From NCBI GenBank assembly GCA_947034885.2, contig OX344750.2, positions 44,192,821-44,256,820 of the forward strand: a DNA stretch of 64,000 nt. The letters run 5' to 3'. A model generated the notes under the pieces. It was given only the letters and a program-made list of their open reading frames with translations, was not told the DNA's origin and searched no databases. The position numbers were made by a program, and so were the translations under genes. Shown one piece after another: positions 11,771 to 22,851 of the stretch (position 1 is its first letter; the number at the start of each line of letters is the position of its first letter). Source of the stretch: Thuidium tamariscinum. Its lineage: Eukaryota; Streptophyta; Bryopsida; Hypnales; Thuidiaceae.

Positions 11771-14628
11771 TGGGGTGTAAACAGGCCCTAAGCTAGCGCG
11801 CATAACGCTTTGGTACCAACTGAGAAATAATGGACAGCTGATCGACCTGAGCCAGAGTTGACAAACTTCGGAAGCCAATACGACACAGGCAAGTCGCCAA
11901 GGTCCAAGCACCTCACTCACTCTCTGCCAAGGTAGGTCAGTGCCCCACTCATTTCCAGCATCATCAGCTGTCCTGGCGCCCCTCTCCGCCAAAATGCATT
12001 TGGATTGAAGCTTGGACGATCGCTGGCTTCTCAATTCCGCTACCGCATATCTCGATCATGAGCCGGTTGGTTGTCCGTACGCTCTGTCAATGCGGGCAGG
12101 GATCGAGTTCTCACAATTCGGGCTATCATTCAGATATATATCCTCGCTGACTCCGCAGATCGATTTCAATTACCGTAACCACTCTTTGTGCGCTTCTTAC
12201 GCATAATTTCTTCCAATTCAAAAATGGGTCTAAATGATTTTAAAATCATCTCAGTCTTGTGGAAAATAAACTCTGAGGATTTCAAAGGCTTAAGAAGAGT
12301 GGCATTAATAAGCAACATTTTTTAGGGTTCATGGGTTTCCTGATGGACGATAAAAAAAACCCACCTACGCAAGTCTTGACGTTGGCGTGCTATACATTCT
12401 CCAAAGTGATTCGTACGCATTCATTATGCAAGGTTTGGAGTGTCACATTTAGGTAGGTTTTATTGCGAAGGCGTGTGATTACTTTAGCTTATATTAGAGA
12501 CTCACGTCTGACACAAGCGACTCTCCGATTGAGTTGTTGTGACATTATTTGAAGAAGAGGAATGCCTCCTCCTTTTCTTTTAGAATCCGCAGGTGAAGAC
12601 GATGGACTTGAATGGCATTGGAAGGGCTGATTACCGAGTTACTTAACCCAGGAGTGGTTTGATACATCAGCCCGGCTTCCAAGTTTACTGAAAGTAGTTG
12701 GCCGTTCGACATTTTCTCTGTTCTGTAACGGTAGCTAGTTTTGTGGTATCCATGTCTAAATCGAATACTGTACCAGCATAGAGACGACGGAGGTCCAGAA
12801 ACGTTTCTGATGATTTCACCGTGCATAAAATTTTTGTCTCTAAAGCTTTGTTGCAAAAATGTAGTTACCCGGTTGAGTTCACACAAATTCGTACTCGGAG
12901 TTACTTCCAATAAGGTCAAACTCGCTCAGTTGGCGTGTTTCAAAGTGCTCAAAAACGTGCCCCGGTCTGCAGCAGCAGGGGAGGTGCCAACGGGCATTGG
13001 GCTCGTGCCAAAGGTAGTAATTGAGCTTGTCACAGAATCCAAAATTCCCCACACTTTTCACTATTGAGAAGCAACACCTTTGCTCTCATTGCTAGGTTGG
13101 AGAAACCGCGTTTTGATTGTAGGTTCGGAAGCTTCGAACTAAGTTCTATGCACAGTTACAGCACCAAAATTTACTACAAGTCTCTATGATTCTCGATCAA
13201 ACACCCCTTTAGCTCACTCAGTACCGAGTAATATATATTCAGTGTGGATCCAATGATCAATCTGAGCCTGCAGAAAAACGTCGATCAAGAATTACACGTA
13301 ATTATTCATCTTTTTTGCAGATTGGGACACAAGTTTAACGCATTCGAGGTCGTCCGTCCGCAGTCCGCATCCCTACAATAAACGAAACGCGCATGTACCT
13401 CGGATCGGTCAACAATCATATGCTCGCACAACGCAATGCCAGCCGTACCAACTGCTGTTGAGCGAGCGAAAACAAAACTGTCCATATGCATGATCATTGA
13501 CTCCGCCTCGCCTGCAGTTGACCCACGAAAACTAAAGGGAAGGAACATTATGCGATCAGGACTGGGCAAGCTTGGGTTGGTTGGCTCCCCCGAAAGTTTC
13601 AAAAGGTTGGGAAACGCACTCGCCAGTCGGATGAGAGAGAGCAATGCATGCTTGCCCGTGGGCCAGCCGGCCTGGAATTATTTGGCGAAAAGAATTCGGG
13701 TCCTGGGAAAGGGAGGAGTGATCGATCACGACCTTTGCAACGGGCGGGCGTGCCTGACAATAATAATCACAAGGGAACCAACCAACTGAAACGGAGCTAT
13801 TTGGGGGAAGAGACAAAGAGTGTGCCAAAGCTAGCCTCATCTGGCAGCACGACACGTTGCAAGTTTGCAACAGCAGTGAGGGAAGAAAGTGCCGGCGGGG
13901 TTCATAAGCCACTGATGATTCACTCCGGATTGGACATAATGATGGAAATCGAAAAAACTGACCGACAAAACTAAAGAATTTGCTTGATGATTGACTTCAT
14001 GGATATATATGTATATCCACCTTGGGTTTTCCACATTTTTTAAACTATTTATGGTGAATTCAGAGTGTTGCTTCGTCACCCTTCGCACTTGAGTAAATGT
14101 CAAATCAGTTTACCAATTTTTTTTAAAAAGTTGCCCAGCAATCGGTAGGGAAACCTAATTTTCGGACTACACAAGTTATAAGCTTGGAAGCAAAGGTACA
14201 GCCCACCTCCACTTCAACTCAAAGATTGGAAGTTTTCACATTCACACAATTAATCATGCGTACGGGTCACTACAGTGGTGAATGATGTTTATTTCGGTGT
14301 GAGGATTACTTCTCGAACAACGTACCTGATGCGATTGATAGCTACTGAATGATGTATGCTTACTTTCCTGGCCTGAATGGGAGGATTATTTCTCGAACAA
14401 GCTGATGCGGAAGAGTGACAGTAAGCAACCAATGATGCAATTGAAGCACATGGATCCATCGCTGTGAAGTGAGAAAGGAATGAAGGAAAGGGAAAAAAAA
14501 AGTGGCTAAGAATCAACTGCATGAACCGAATCTCGAAGGCCAACAACCTCATGGCTAGCATCCTTTCGAAAGGCGAAGGTTCGTGGTTCCCAATTCCCAG
14601 GGAAAGCTCTCGAATCGACTAGTACATG
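11771..14628. other. GC-richer flank upstream of the protease gene, no gene recognised
   Basis: Base composition here is more even than in the spacers, and several overlapping frames of 90-125 codons are open on both strands (for example 12545-12919 minus and 13436-13789 plus). None shows a recognisable domain, and I could not chain exons into a known protein. An imperfect duplication of AGGATTACTTCTCGAACAA occurs at about 14301 and 14380. It may be promoter, untranslated leader or a decayed gene. Confidence 0.4.
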
Positions 14629-14636
14629 TATATAAT
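14629..14636 (+). promoter_or_regulatory. TATA-like box of the aspartic protease gene
   Basis: TATATAAT lies about 175 bases before the protease start codon. A transcription start 25-35 bases downstream would leave a 5' leader of about 145 bases. This is a position-based inference only. Confidence 0.5.
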
Positions 14637-14809
14637 TCGCCCTACTACTGGTGAAAATTACAGCATTCCGTCTGACCACCTTGAAGTCTCAAGGGGACAC
14701 GGACTGCTCGTCCTGATTCATCCGACCAGGGCTGGGAGCTAGCTTTGAGTGTGCATGCAGCAGCTGGATTTGGGAGGAATTCACTTCTAGGTCGAGAATT
14801 GAAGGAACG

Positions 14810-17068
14810 ATGGAAGTCCTCATCCGTTGCCAAGCTCTGGTGTTGTCAGTGCTGATGCTGCTGTCAGTGGCGCTCGCTGCACGAGATTCTACTGTCAATG
14901 ACAAGGCGAGTCATCCTCTCTGCGACTCGCACTTGGATTGCTCCCCAGAAATCTTGCTGCATGTTAGTGGTGTCAGTCAGTCTACGCAACGATACACAAT
15001 GCTTCTGCGAGAAGCTTCTGTTTGGTCGATGCTTCCGAATCCGAAAGTCTACAACTTAGATCGCAAGAATCGACCTCGTCGCAAAATACTCGGCACGCCT
15101 AGAATTGTATCGCGTTTCTGGAAGCGCTTGAGGCAAATTATCGCTCAGGAGTTTCATGTATTTTATCAATTGAGTACAGATGCGTGATCAATAATCAGCG
15201 TTTTCAGAAACATGATTCAAATCTGAGGTTGTCATGCATGTGATCAATAGAGTTCACATGCGTGACTGCAGGTAGCGAATGTATGTGAGGACAAAAATTG
15301 GTTTTGGAGGTGTTGCAAGCGATCAGAGTCTCTCTGCAGTTGAGCGGCCATACATTCATGACTGTCGGCAGCGAATGTATGTGATGTTAACGTTTGGTTT
15401 TGGAGGCGGCTGGGTTGCAGGTGTTTCCGCAATTGAGCTCACATTCATGACTGCAGGTAGCGAAATATATGTGAGGTTAACGTTTAATTTTGGAGCTGTC
15501 GGGGTTAACATTTGGTTTCGGACGTGTCGCAGGTGCTGCGCCTGGAGCTGATTCACAGAGACCACCCCTCCTCTCCCCTTGGCTCCGGCACTCTCAAATC
15601 CCCGAGCGAGATTTTCATCGCGGCTATCAAGCGCGGCCATGAGCGCCGCACCCGTCTCTCCAACCACATTCTCGCTGGTGGCCAGCTTTTCACCACCCCA
15701 GTCGCCTCCGGCAATGGTGAGTATCTCGTGGACATCGCCTTCGGCACCCCTCCCCAAAAATCCACCGCGATCGTCGACACGGGCAGCGACTTGAACTGGG
15801 TGCAGTGCCTCCCCTGCGAAGCTTGCTTCGCCTCCAAAAGCGGCAAATTCGACCCCTCCAAGTCGGGCACCTACAAAACCTTGGGTTGTGCCACCAACTT
15901 CTGCAACGCCTTGCCATACAAATCGTGCACCACCAGTTGCCAGTACGACTACCTCTATGGCGACGGATCCTCCACGAGCGGCGCTTTGTCCACTGACACA
16001 GTCACGATCGGGACGGGGAACGTACCGAATGTGGCGTTCGGGTGCGGCCATAACAATTTGGGGAGCTTTGCCGGGGCGGGTGGTTTGGTGGGGCTGGGGC
16101 AAGGGCCGTTGTCGCTAATCTCCCAGCTGGGAGCTGTGACGGCGAAGAAATTCTCTTATTGCTTGGTGCCGTTGGGAAGTGCAAGGACGAGTCCGTTGTA
16201 TATTGGAGACTCGGCGTTGACGGGAGGGGTGGCGTACACCCCGTTGATCTCGAATCGAGTGAACCCGACATTCTACTATGTGGGGGTCACGGGGATTACT
16301 GTTGCGGGGAAGGCGGTGAATTATCCGGCGGGGACGTTTAATATTGATGCGTCGGGGCAAGGTGGCTTCATTCTGGACTCGGGCACCACGCTGACATACC
16401 TTGAAGCGGCCGCGTTCGCGCCTGTCGTCGAGGTATGTAATTCCGCTCTTTCAATTCGTTGCGAAACTCCTTGATAATTAATGCTGCGAACTTCTCTCGT
16501 CTTCGATTCGATACTAAAGTCCTTGTTGCTGTCGCAAACTTCACTCTCCTTTTCAATTCGTTGCGACATTCCTTTGTTGCTGCTGCGAACTTCACTCCTC
16601 CTCAATTATTGAGAAATTCAATTCCTCTTCAATTTTGTGAAGCCCGTCGTTGATTTTGCGAATTCCCCCTTACTGTTGGCCCCAGTGCCTACACATACAC
16701 GGCAAATGTGAACTTTCATTGATTGTTTGGTGATGTTGTTGTGTCCCGAGCAGGCGTTCAAAGCCGCGGTTCCCTACCCTGCAGCAGACGGGTCCTTCTA
16801 CGGGCTGGAGTTTTGTTTCACCACCGCGGGCGTGGCGAATCCGACATACCCGAACATGGTGTTTCACTTCGGCGGTGGGGCGGATTTCGAGCTCTCGCCC
16901 GCCAACATCTTCGTGGCGCTCGACCTGGACGGCACCACCTGCTTGGCTTTGGCGGCCAGCAACGGGTTCAGTATCTTCGGCAACATCCAGCAGCAAAGCC
17001 ACTTGGTGGTGCACGACATCGTGAACAAACGTGTCGGCTTCCGTGCTGCAAACTGCGAGACCATTTAG
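14810..17068 (+). CDS. Secreted nepenthesin/CDR1-type aspartic protease (family A1), three exons
   Basis: Predicted exons are 14810-14962, 15533-16432 and 16754-17068 (stop TAG), all phase 0 with GT-AG introns (GTTAGT and GTATGT donors), giving about 455 residues. Residues 1-24 form a signal peptide (hydrophobic VLSVLMLLSVALAA). LELIHRDHPSSPL at about 55 is the typical start of the plant propeptide. The mature domain begins near GEYLVDIAFGTPP. Catalytic motifs are DTGSDLNWVQC (Asp133) and DSGTTLTYL (Asp333). Between them lies the cysteine-rich insert (CLPCEACF, CATNFCNAL, SCTTSCQYDYLYGDGS) that marks plant nepenthesin-like enzymes, and the C-terminal half keeps FSIFGNIQQQ. It should act as a secreted or apoplastic/vacuolar endopeptidase. 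The first exon is the least certain: it rests on the signal peptide and the matching splice phase. Substrate and close orthologue are not known. Confidence 0.92.
15250..15532 (+). repeat. Tandem repeat in protease intron 1 that includes the splice acceptor region
   Basis: The block TGACTGCAGGTAGCGAATGT-like recurs at 15263, 15359 and 15448 (periods 96 and 89). Each unit carries GTTTGGTTTTGGAG and then a TTGCAGGTG or TTGCAAGCG stretch. The true acceptor (TCGCAG, 15527-15532) and the first exon bases that follow resemble the ends of these units. The repeats therefore contain look-alike acceptor sites. Confidence 0.7.
16433..16753 (+). other. Protease intron 2 with internal degenerate tandem repeats
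   Basis: A phase-0 intron from GTATGTAA to a GAGCAG acceptor. Its first half holds three to four degenerate copies of a TTCAATTCGTTGCGA / GCTGCGAACTTC unit of roughly 50-100 bases. The downstream exon begins AFKAAVPYP, continuing the protease fold directly after FAPVVE. Confidence 0.75.
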
Positions 17069-17328
17069 GCAAGATAGAAGATCCTTGCGCACTCACCGGC
17101 CATATCTCGCAATGGCTATGGCCATGGCCATGACCGGCCTCTCCCCTGTTGTCTGAAGCTGGAAATCTCATCAACAACGAAGCTTTCAAACTCCCCTTTC
17201 AAGTGGTTAGTCACTTGGGTCACTAATCATGCACAGTTTAGTGGCTCGAGTCTGTACGGTATTGTATAAGTTAGACCTTGTGCTTAGCGATTAGGAACCC
17301 CGAGTCGGTCTGATGAGTTGCGTCAGCC

Positions 17329-17640
17329 AAGGCAATTGTGTCATTCTTTCATGGGCTGGTTCGAAGAAGGTTGTAACAGTACATAAGTTACCAATAGTGC
17401 TTATTAGAGATAATGTCAGTCCAATCGAAGTTTCCGAAGGCAATTGGGTCATTCTTTCATTGGCTGGTCAATTAGGAGAAGGGTAGTAACAACAATGTAA
17501 AATTAGCAATTGTACTTCGAGATCGTGATGTCCAATCTCAAGGCAATTGTGTCATTCTTCCATAGGTTGGGTAGAAGAAGAAGAAGGTTGCGAGTCTTCG
17601 ATTGAAGTGGGAAGCACATGCTAACCACATGCTAAGCACA
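17329..17640 (+). repeat. Tandem triplication in the protease 3' flank
   Basis: AAGGCAATTG(T/G)GTCATTCTT recurs at 17329, 17437 and 17540, spaced 108 and 103 bases, each followed by a GGTTGG/GGCTGG and GAAGAAGG-type stretch. The copies have diverged from one another. The block probably lies in or just after the 3' untranslated region. Confidence 0.7.
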
Positions 17641-18109
17641 TGTTGACGTGCCGCAGTTCGCAGAACCACTGTCAACACAACTTGCCTGGTTTCTTCGTTT
17701 CTTCTTCTTCTTCTTCCTCCTCCTTAGCCTTTGATCAATTCAAAAAGTACAGTACAGATCTAGGTGTTGACGTTCAGTGAAATTGTAGAGATCGATTCAA
17801 TGGGAGGAGAACTTGGCAGTATGATTTGTATCCTTCTTGAGCCTCCCCAGCTCTCAAAGGTTATACATGTATATTGTCCACAATTCAAGCCATGGCATCT
17901 GTAATGATCAGGAAAGTCAAGCATAATGATCCGGCTAGAAGCAATTATGTACGAACTCGTTCGGGGAGCTTGTGCATTATTTGCGATTTGGGATCAGCTC
18001 TGTATATACTGTACACATAATTCCATCCAATGCAAGTGAAAGGAAATGAGAGTAGTACCTCAGTCTGTAACATACTCCCAGTCTGTGTCGTTTCTTTGAA
18101 ACATAGAAG

Positions 18110-18420
18110 GTTAGTTCGTGTTTGAATGCTTGATCGTTAGTCCTGTTTGAGCGTTTGAATGTTTCGTGTTTGAACGTTTGAATGTTAGTACTGTTTGAAT
18201 GTTTGAATGTTAGTCCTCTTTGAATGTTAGTGCAATTTGAATGTTAGTCTTGTTTGAATGTTTGAATGTTAATTCTATTTGAATGTTAGTCTTGTTTAAA
18301 TTTTAGTTCTTTTGAATGTTAGTTTTGTTTGTTAGTTTTATTTGAATATTTGAATGTTAGTTTTGGTTGAATGTTAGTCATGTTTGAATGTTTGAATGTT
18401 TGAATGTTAGTTTTGTTTGA
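18110..18420 (+). repeat. Minisatellite of (T)GTTTGAATGTTAGT units
   Basis: About 300 bases of variable-length units built from GTTTGAATG and GTTAGT(T/C)(T/C)T, with internal higher-order shuffling (single, double and triple TTTGAATG words). No coding frame is implied. Confidence 0.85.
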
Positions 18421-19388
18421 AGATGTAGAAAGTGACTTTGGTTGGAGCTACTCGGTAATGTTGAATCCATGTGTAAAAGTCACAATTTTTGCAACACATT
18501 CAATGTATTGGAAGTATAACACAAGCATTTCTATGATGATGGTTCTCCCATTTGCATCCATGATCTACATTTGTCCAATGTTTCAATCTACAATTCTTGG
18601 AGAGGTGTAGTAGATAGAGGACATAATTAAAAGAGGGTCTATGATGGATATGCATACTTTGTACTAGAAGTTTGTAATTCTAGAATAGGTGTAGAAAAAT
18701 ATTTGTTGCTTAGTCTATTAAAATAATAAGTAAACCATATACATGTCTTGATGCTTAGTCTATGGAGATCATATTTCTATTAATAGAGTTTGGATTTAGT
18801 TTTGGAATTGAAACACCCACTTTAAGTTCATTGAGAATTCATAGTTTATTCATCTTGTGTCCAATAAATACACTAAAAGAGAATTTAATACACTCTTTCA
18901 ACTTCCAATAAGATTAAACCAAAAAGTAGGCAATTTATTAGCAGGAAAAATGCTAACTTGTTTATTTAGATACATTAGGTGTAGTTACCTTGAATCAATA
19001 GCACCAAATTTGGTACATTCTCAAAGAGAATCTGTGTGAGAGCATAACTATTCAATTTTCTATAAATATTGAATTTTTTTACAAATCCTTTAATTTGTGA
19101 ATACAAAGTGAAGATAATTATTCTTGTACATTACAATAGAACCACTTGTTTTTTTTATTCTTTGTCCTTTGTAGAGATACAACTTAGTTGTGAAAAGTGT
19201 GATGATAAGTTAGACCCATTGATAATATAGATAAATTGTCCCCTTAGGCCTTGAAAGATAGAGCCTATGACCACATTAGATGAGATTCAACTCTAAAGAA
19301 GACTATGAGTTTTCTTATAGTGGAGAATTTTAGGAATTGTACCTAATCAAAATCTAATGTAGTCGAGAGACAATCACATTAGATATTT

Positions 19389-19434
<46 letters not shown>

Positions 19435-20071
19435 ATTCTGGAAATAAATCTTTTTAGTATTTATGACACTAATATTTCAACAACACCCTCATTGCTTAAG
19501 AAATAGCAAAGAGAACAAGCATGAAACAACCCTCTATTTCTTCACATCTCTAATATGTAATCAAACTTGAAAGTTCATCATTCAATATATTCCATTATTT
19601 TTCTATTTATAAGTATAATTTTTTGGTTTTATTTCTTAGACATGAAATCACATGTCTTATATTTGTCCTAAAATTTTCTATTTTTTTTGTACAAACTTCA
19701 AATTACCTTGAATTCTTGAAAGAAAAATAAAGAAAAACTATATCAAATACAAATTATGTTCAAAAAATATAATTTAAAAAAAAATAGAACTAAAGTAAAT
19801 TATAGTATAGAACATTATTTAATAATGATAATAAAATTGTATTACTCCATATTTAGAAATATGGTAATAGATTTTCAATTTTGAATTTAACTAAAATATT
19901 ATTTAGGGATTTTTTTAATAATTTCTAAGTAGGATAGAAACTACAAGCTTTAAGGCGATTAAACAACCTATTGTGGTCAGAATTTAGAGTTTGGCATTAT
20001 GCTATTGTTGAAAACTTTCAATATTTTTTCCACATAAAGACAAGTGTGAGAAACATCAAATGCAACAATTA
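18421..20071. other. AT-rich intergenic spacer with (AT)n microsatellite
   Basis: No gene is supported. A pure (AT)n tract of about 36 bases lies at 19394-19430. The rest is A/T-rich without recognised ends or domains. Confidence 0.5.
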
Positions 20072-21000
20072 ACCCTTAAAGGACCGCAACTATGTTTCCA
20101 CCAAAACTGCTCCAAAACTGTCATTTCTACTAGAGCTACCAAATTTGAGAACAAAAAACATTTTTTGACACATGTAACCGTAAGATCTCTTAGTGAACTA
20201 GTTTGGAAAGATGTAGAAAAAATTTCAGAAATTTCCACCATGTAGATTGCAAGATATTAGTGTTTGAAGTTACAAAAATCATTTTTTTTCCACTGCGAAA
20301 ATCCGGGCAGCTGCACTTCAGAAGGTCATATTTGTATGCAAAAATGTCCAAAATGGTTGCAAATCTTTGGATTTATTCTCCAATTCAAGTTGGCTACATG
20401 CTTGAAAATTTTCATATCACTTGGAATTGTACAACATGTACAAAAAAAATAGTAAGAAGAAAGAAGTAGAGAATGATTCAAAATACAAAAATGGTAACAA
20501 TTTATTTATTGAATTGAAAAATGCCAATCCCAATGGTTCAAATGTTGTAATAAACAATCTACACCCAATGTTTTTATTTTTTTTCAAAAATATTGAAAAT
20601 TGAGTAAAATAAAGGACTTCAAAATTTATTTTAAAGAAGAGAATTCATAACTAACTGCAAACTAAAATCCGTCATAACTTTTGGCTCATTAATCCAAATG
20701 GAATGATTCAAAGCTTTACAAGTATATATAAATCTATAAAACCAATTTAAAATTTTTATTTCCAAAAAAAGTGATTTTTTCTGATCTGCCCAAACTGCCC
20801 GAGTTGAGAAACAAACAACGTTTTATGCAATAACTTTTCAACTATGTAGTCAAAAGTCACGAAAATTGTTGGGCTTTGAAGATACTCCTCGTCCACACCT
20901 TCTATTAAAGTTTGGTTCCAAAATATGGAAATCTATAGCTACATGTACCTGCCCAAAATCACTATGTTGCCAAAAAAAGGTGCGTTGGTCCTTTAGGGGT
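20072..21000 (+). mobile_element. MITE-A full-length copy (929 bp)
   Basis: Termini ACCCTTAAAGGACC and GGTCCTTTAGGGGT lie between TA dinucleotides. The interior runs in order: CTCCAAAACTGTCATTTCTA, a CATGTAACCGTA stretch, ATCCGGGCAGCTGCACTTCA, ACCAATTTAAAATTT, CTCGTCCACACC and GCCCAAAATC. The copy at 46793-47716 has the same order and length. The right-hand TA is shared with the adjoining MITE-F at 21003. Frames of 60-88 codons exist, but more than one is open and none starts with ATG consistently across copies. Confidence 0.88.
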
Positions 21001-21002
21001 TA

Positions 21003-21170
21003 AGGTAGGAGGTCAATAAAGTGCTTGGACTCTACAAAATATGAAACAACTTGGAATAGGTGCAATTCCATTTGTATTTCAAAGAAAACTTATAGAAAAA
21101 TATTTCAAAAGTCCCACTTTCCCAAATCAATTTTGAGCTTTCATATGGATGCTTTACAGACCTTCTACCT
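21003..21170 (+). mobile_element. MITE-F short copy abutting MITE-A
   Basis: Starts AGGTAGGAGGTC and ends GACCTTCTACCT, flanked by TA on both sides. ATATGAAACAACTTGGA and the CCATTTGTATTTCAA stretch recur in the NAA10 intron copy. At 168 bp it is shorter than that copy (about 325 bp). Confidence 0.65.
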
Positions 21171-21835
21171 TATTGCATGCAATTCAATTAAATAATAACA
21201 AAATGAATGCAATTTGCACTCTATACTATACTATATTCCATCATTGTACATCTAGGAAATGGATTTTTCCATGATGGAAAGCTATATTATGCCCCCTAGA
21301 TTCTTGGAAGGGACTACTCAATTTCAAGATTGGGGGTGACTAAAGTTACATATAAAACAATTTAATTCACTGTAGGAATTTTGTTGAGAAATTGAGCTCA
21401 ATGTGTGTAAATGTAAAGACGAAGAAGATTGTTAAAAGAAAAAGAAAAAAACACATTTTAATGGATTGTTTTTTCCAAGAATGACGGAACCTTTGATTAA
21501 ATAAGAATATGAACTTTTCATAGACATGTCGACAGTCTCCTACTGTAGGCTCACAGTAGTCGACAATAGACCACCCGCCTAGAAAGCCACGTGGGGCCGG
21601 GGTTGCCGGAAATAGGTCCTTCTACTTTCCCAAAGGTAAACAGTGTTGTGGGACCCATTGCCGAGACCTTGAGTATCTAGCAAGGAAGAATCCTTTCCCC
21701 GCCCGATGTATCAGGCCACAGTACTGTACTGTACTGTACTGAACAAATCAGAGACGGTAAGCTTCCTTGAAATTTGGAGTCTACAATACAGTACTGTACT
21801 GTACAGAGCGGCATCTGTCGCCAATTGGCAGAACG
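21171..21835. other. Intergenic, with ACTGT-pentamer arrays
   Basis: No gene. At 21718-21741 and again at 21787-21806 there are tandem TACTG/ACTGT pentamers (GTACTGTACTGTACTG) that are nearly palindromic. A similar TACTGTAG...CTACTGTATAGTAC patch lies at about 25388-25420. Confidence 0.55.
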
Positions 21836-22065
21836 TTAAATCATACCATCGATGGTGGCCCAGCAGGGTAAATCTCATTTTACTAGGGGTTGACAAGGGT
21901 TTGGGGTTTATATTTGTGTTGGGTTTTTTGGTATGTTAAAGGTCCCCTAGCTAATTTGAGGTCTCTGATTGTGAATCTGAATTCAGAATTAATTAAAAAA
22001 AAAATTCAACATTTTTCCTTGGGTAAATCCAGCTTGCGGGGCCCACCTTTGATGGTATGATTTAA
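21836..22065. mobile_element. Inverted-repeat element rep-H, copy 1
   Basis: Left end TTAAATCATACCATCGATGG and right end GATGGTATGATTTAA pair over about 40 bases, including GGTGGCCC versus GGGCCCACC and a GGGTAAAT word inside each arm. The interior holds CTAGCTAATTTGAGGTCTCT, shared with many repeats at 22.6, 26.1 and 43.8-46 kb. The target duplication is not clear, so the superfamily is left open. Confidence 0.65.
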
Positions 22066-22104
22066 CATTGTGCCGCCAAGTGGGCTTGTATCCACTCTTA
22101 GTCG

Positions 22105-22383
22105 TCACGAGCCTTTTTTTCGGCATTGTGGGGCCAGATTGCACCATGTCAAAAAAAAGTCTTTTTTTTATTAGATAAAAGTAATCTTTTTTCACTATAA
22201 ATTTTTGAGTTCTCTTTGAATTATGGATGAAGTCCCCTAATTGGATTGAAAAATGTATGAGTATGATGAAAAAGTGTTTTTAAATCCAAAAGTCGGATGA
22301 ATGTAGAAATACAATGCTTCACCAAATTTGAAGTGATCGCCATCGTGGCACTTTCTCAAAAAGTTTTAAAAAAAAAAGGATTG
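22105..22383 (-). repeat. Dispersed repeat rep-J, copy 1
   Basis: The reverse complement matches about 45547-45826: CAAAAAGTGCCA, CACTTCAAATTTGGTGAAGC, TTGTATTTCTACATTCATCC, AAAAACACTTTTTCATCATA, then ATTACTTTTATCT and TGCAATCTGGCC. It ends near a CCTTTTTTTCGGCA word in both copies. Non-coding. Confidence 0.65.
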
Positions 22384-22509
22384 GTTGTCACTCATGCATA
22401 GTTGCTCACACCATTAAATAGTTTTTTGTTTTGTTTTTTAGATTTTCACCCTTGGGTGGGCATATGCAATCTACTCGTTGCACTACTATAGATTCAACCA
22501 TTGCTCATG

Positions 22510-22763
22510 TTAAATCTTCCATTAGAAGTGGATCCAACAAGGGAATAGTAGCAATTTTCGGAGCAGAAGTAAAAAGTAAGTCCCCTATTTTGTGTTGTTA
22601 TGCGGAAATGTTGAAGGCTTCTCCTAGCTAATTTGGGGTGTCTAATTGCAAATATGAATTCCAAATTTGCAACAAAAAAATTATGTGCAAAAAATTAAAA
22701 ATTCTTACATTTTCCTCTAAAGTAAATCCACCTTGTTGGGCCCACTTTAAATGGAGGATTTAG
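22510..22763. mobile_element. Inverted-repeat element rep-H, copy 2
   Basis: Left TTAAATCTTCCATTAGAAGT and right TTTAAATGGAGGATTTA arms carry GGATCCAACAAGG versus CCTTGTTGGGCCC. The interior holds CTCCTAGCTAATTTGGGGTG, as in copy 1. A third, less complete relative is at about 26090-26305. Confidence 0.55.
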
Positions 22764-22851
22764 CATCCTCCAGTTTAGAGTAAAACAACATGAAAATATG
22801 GAGTAGTATAGTTGACAATTAGGATTGAAAGTTGTATTGTGTATATGATAC

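Noticed and set aside
11453..12034. 193-codon minus-strand frame with repeated VLIKTLGWR peptide
   Set aside because: The repeated peptide is the translation of the pyrimidine minisatellite; unit lengths vary without regard to reading frame in the T/C tracts, and there is no domain upstream.
15356..16102. 248-codon minus-strand frame
   Set aside because: It is antisense to exon 2 of the aspartic protease, whose GC-rich third positions keep the opposite strand open.
19394..19430. (AT)n tract considered as a promoter or origin
   Set aside because: It is a plain microsatellite with no adjacent gene; similar tracts occur at 42703 and 55487.
20203..20469. 88-codon frame conserved in several MITE-A copies (also 46921-47187 and 52649-52957)
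   Set aside because: It starts with TTG rather than a shared ATG. A second frame is open over the same bases in two copies, and differences between copies look as often amino-acid-changing as silent. This fits related copies with few indels, not a selected protein.
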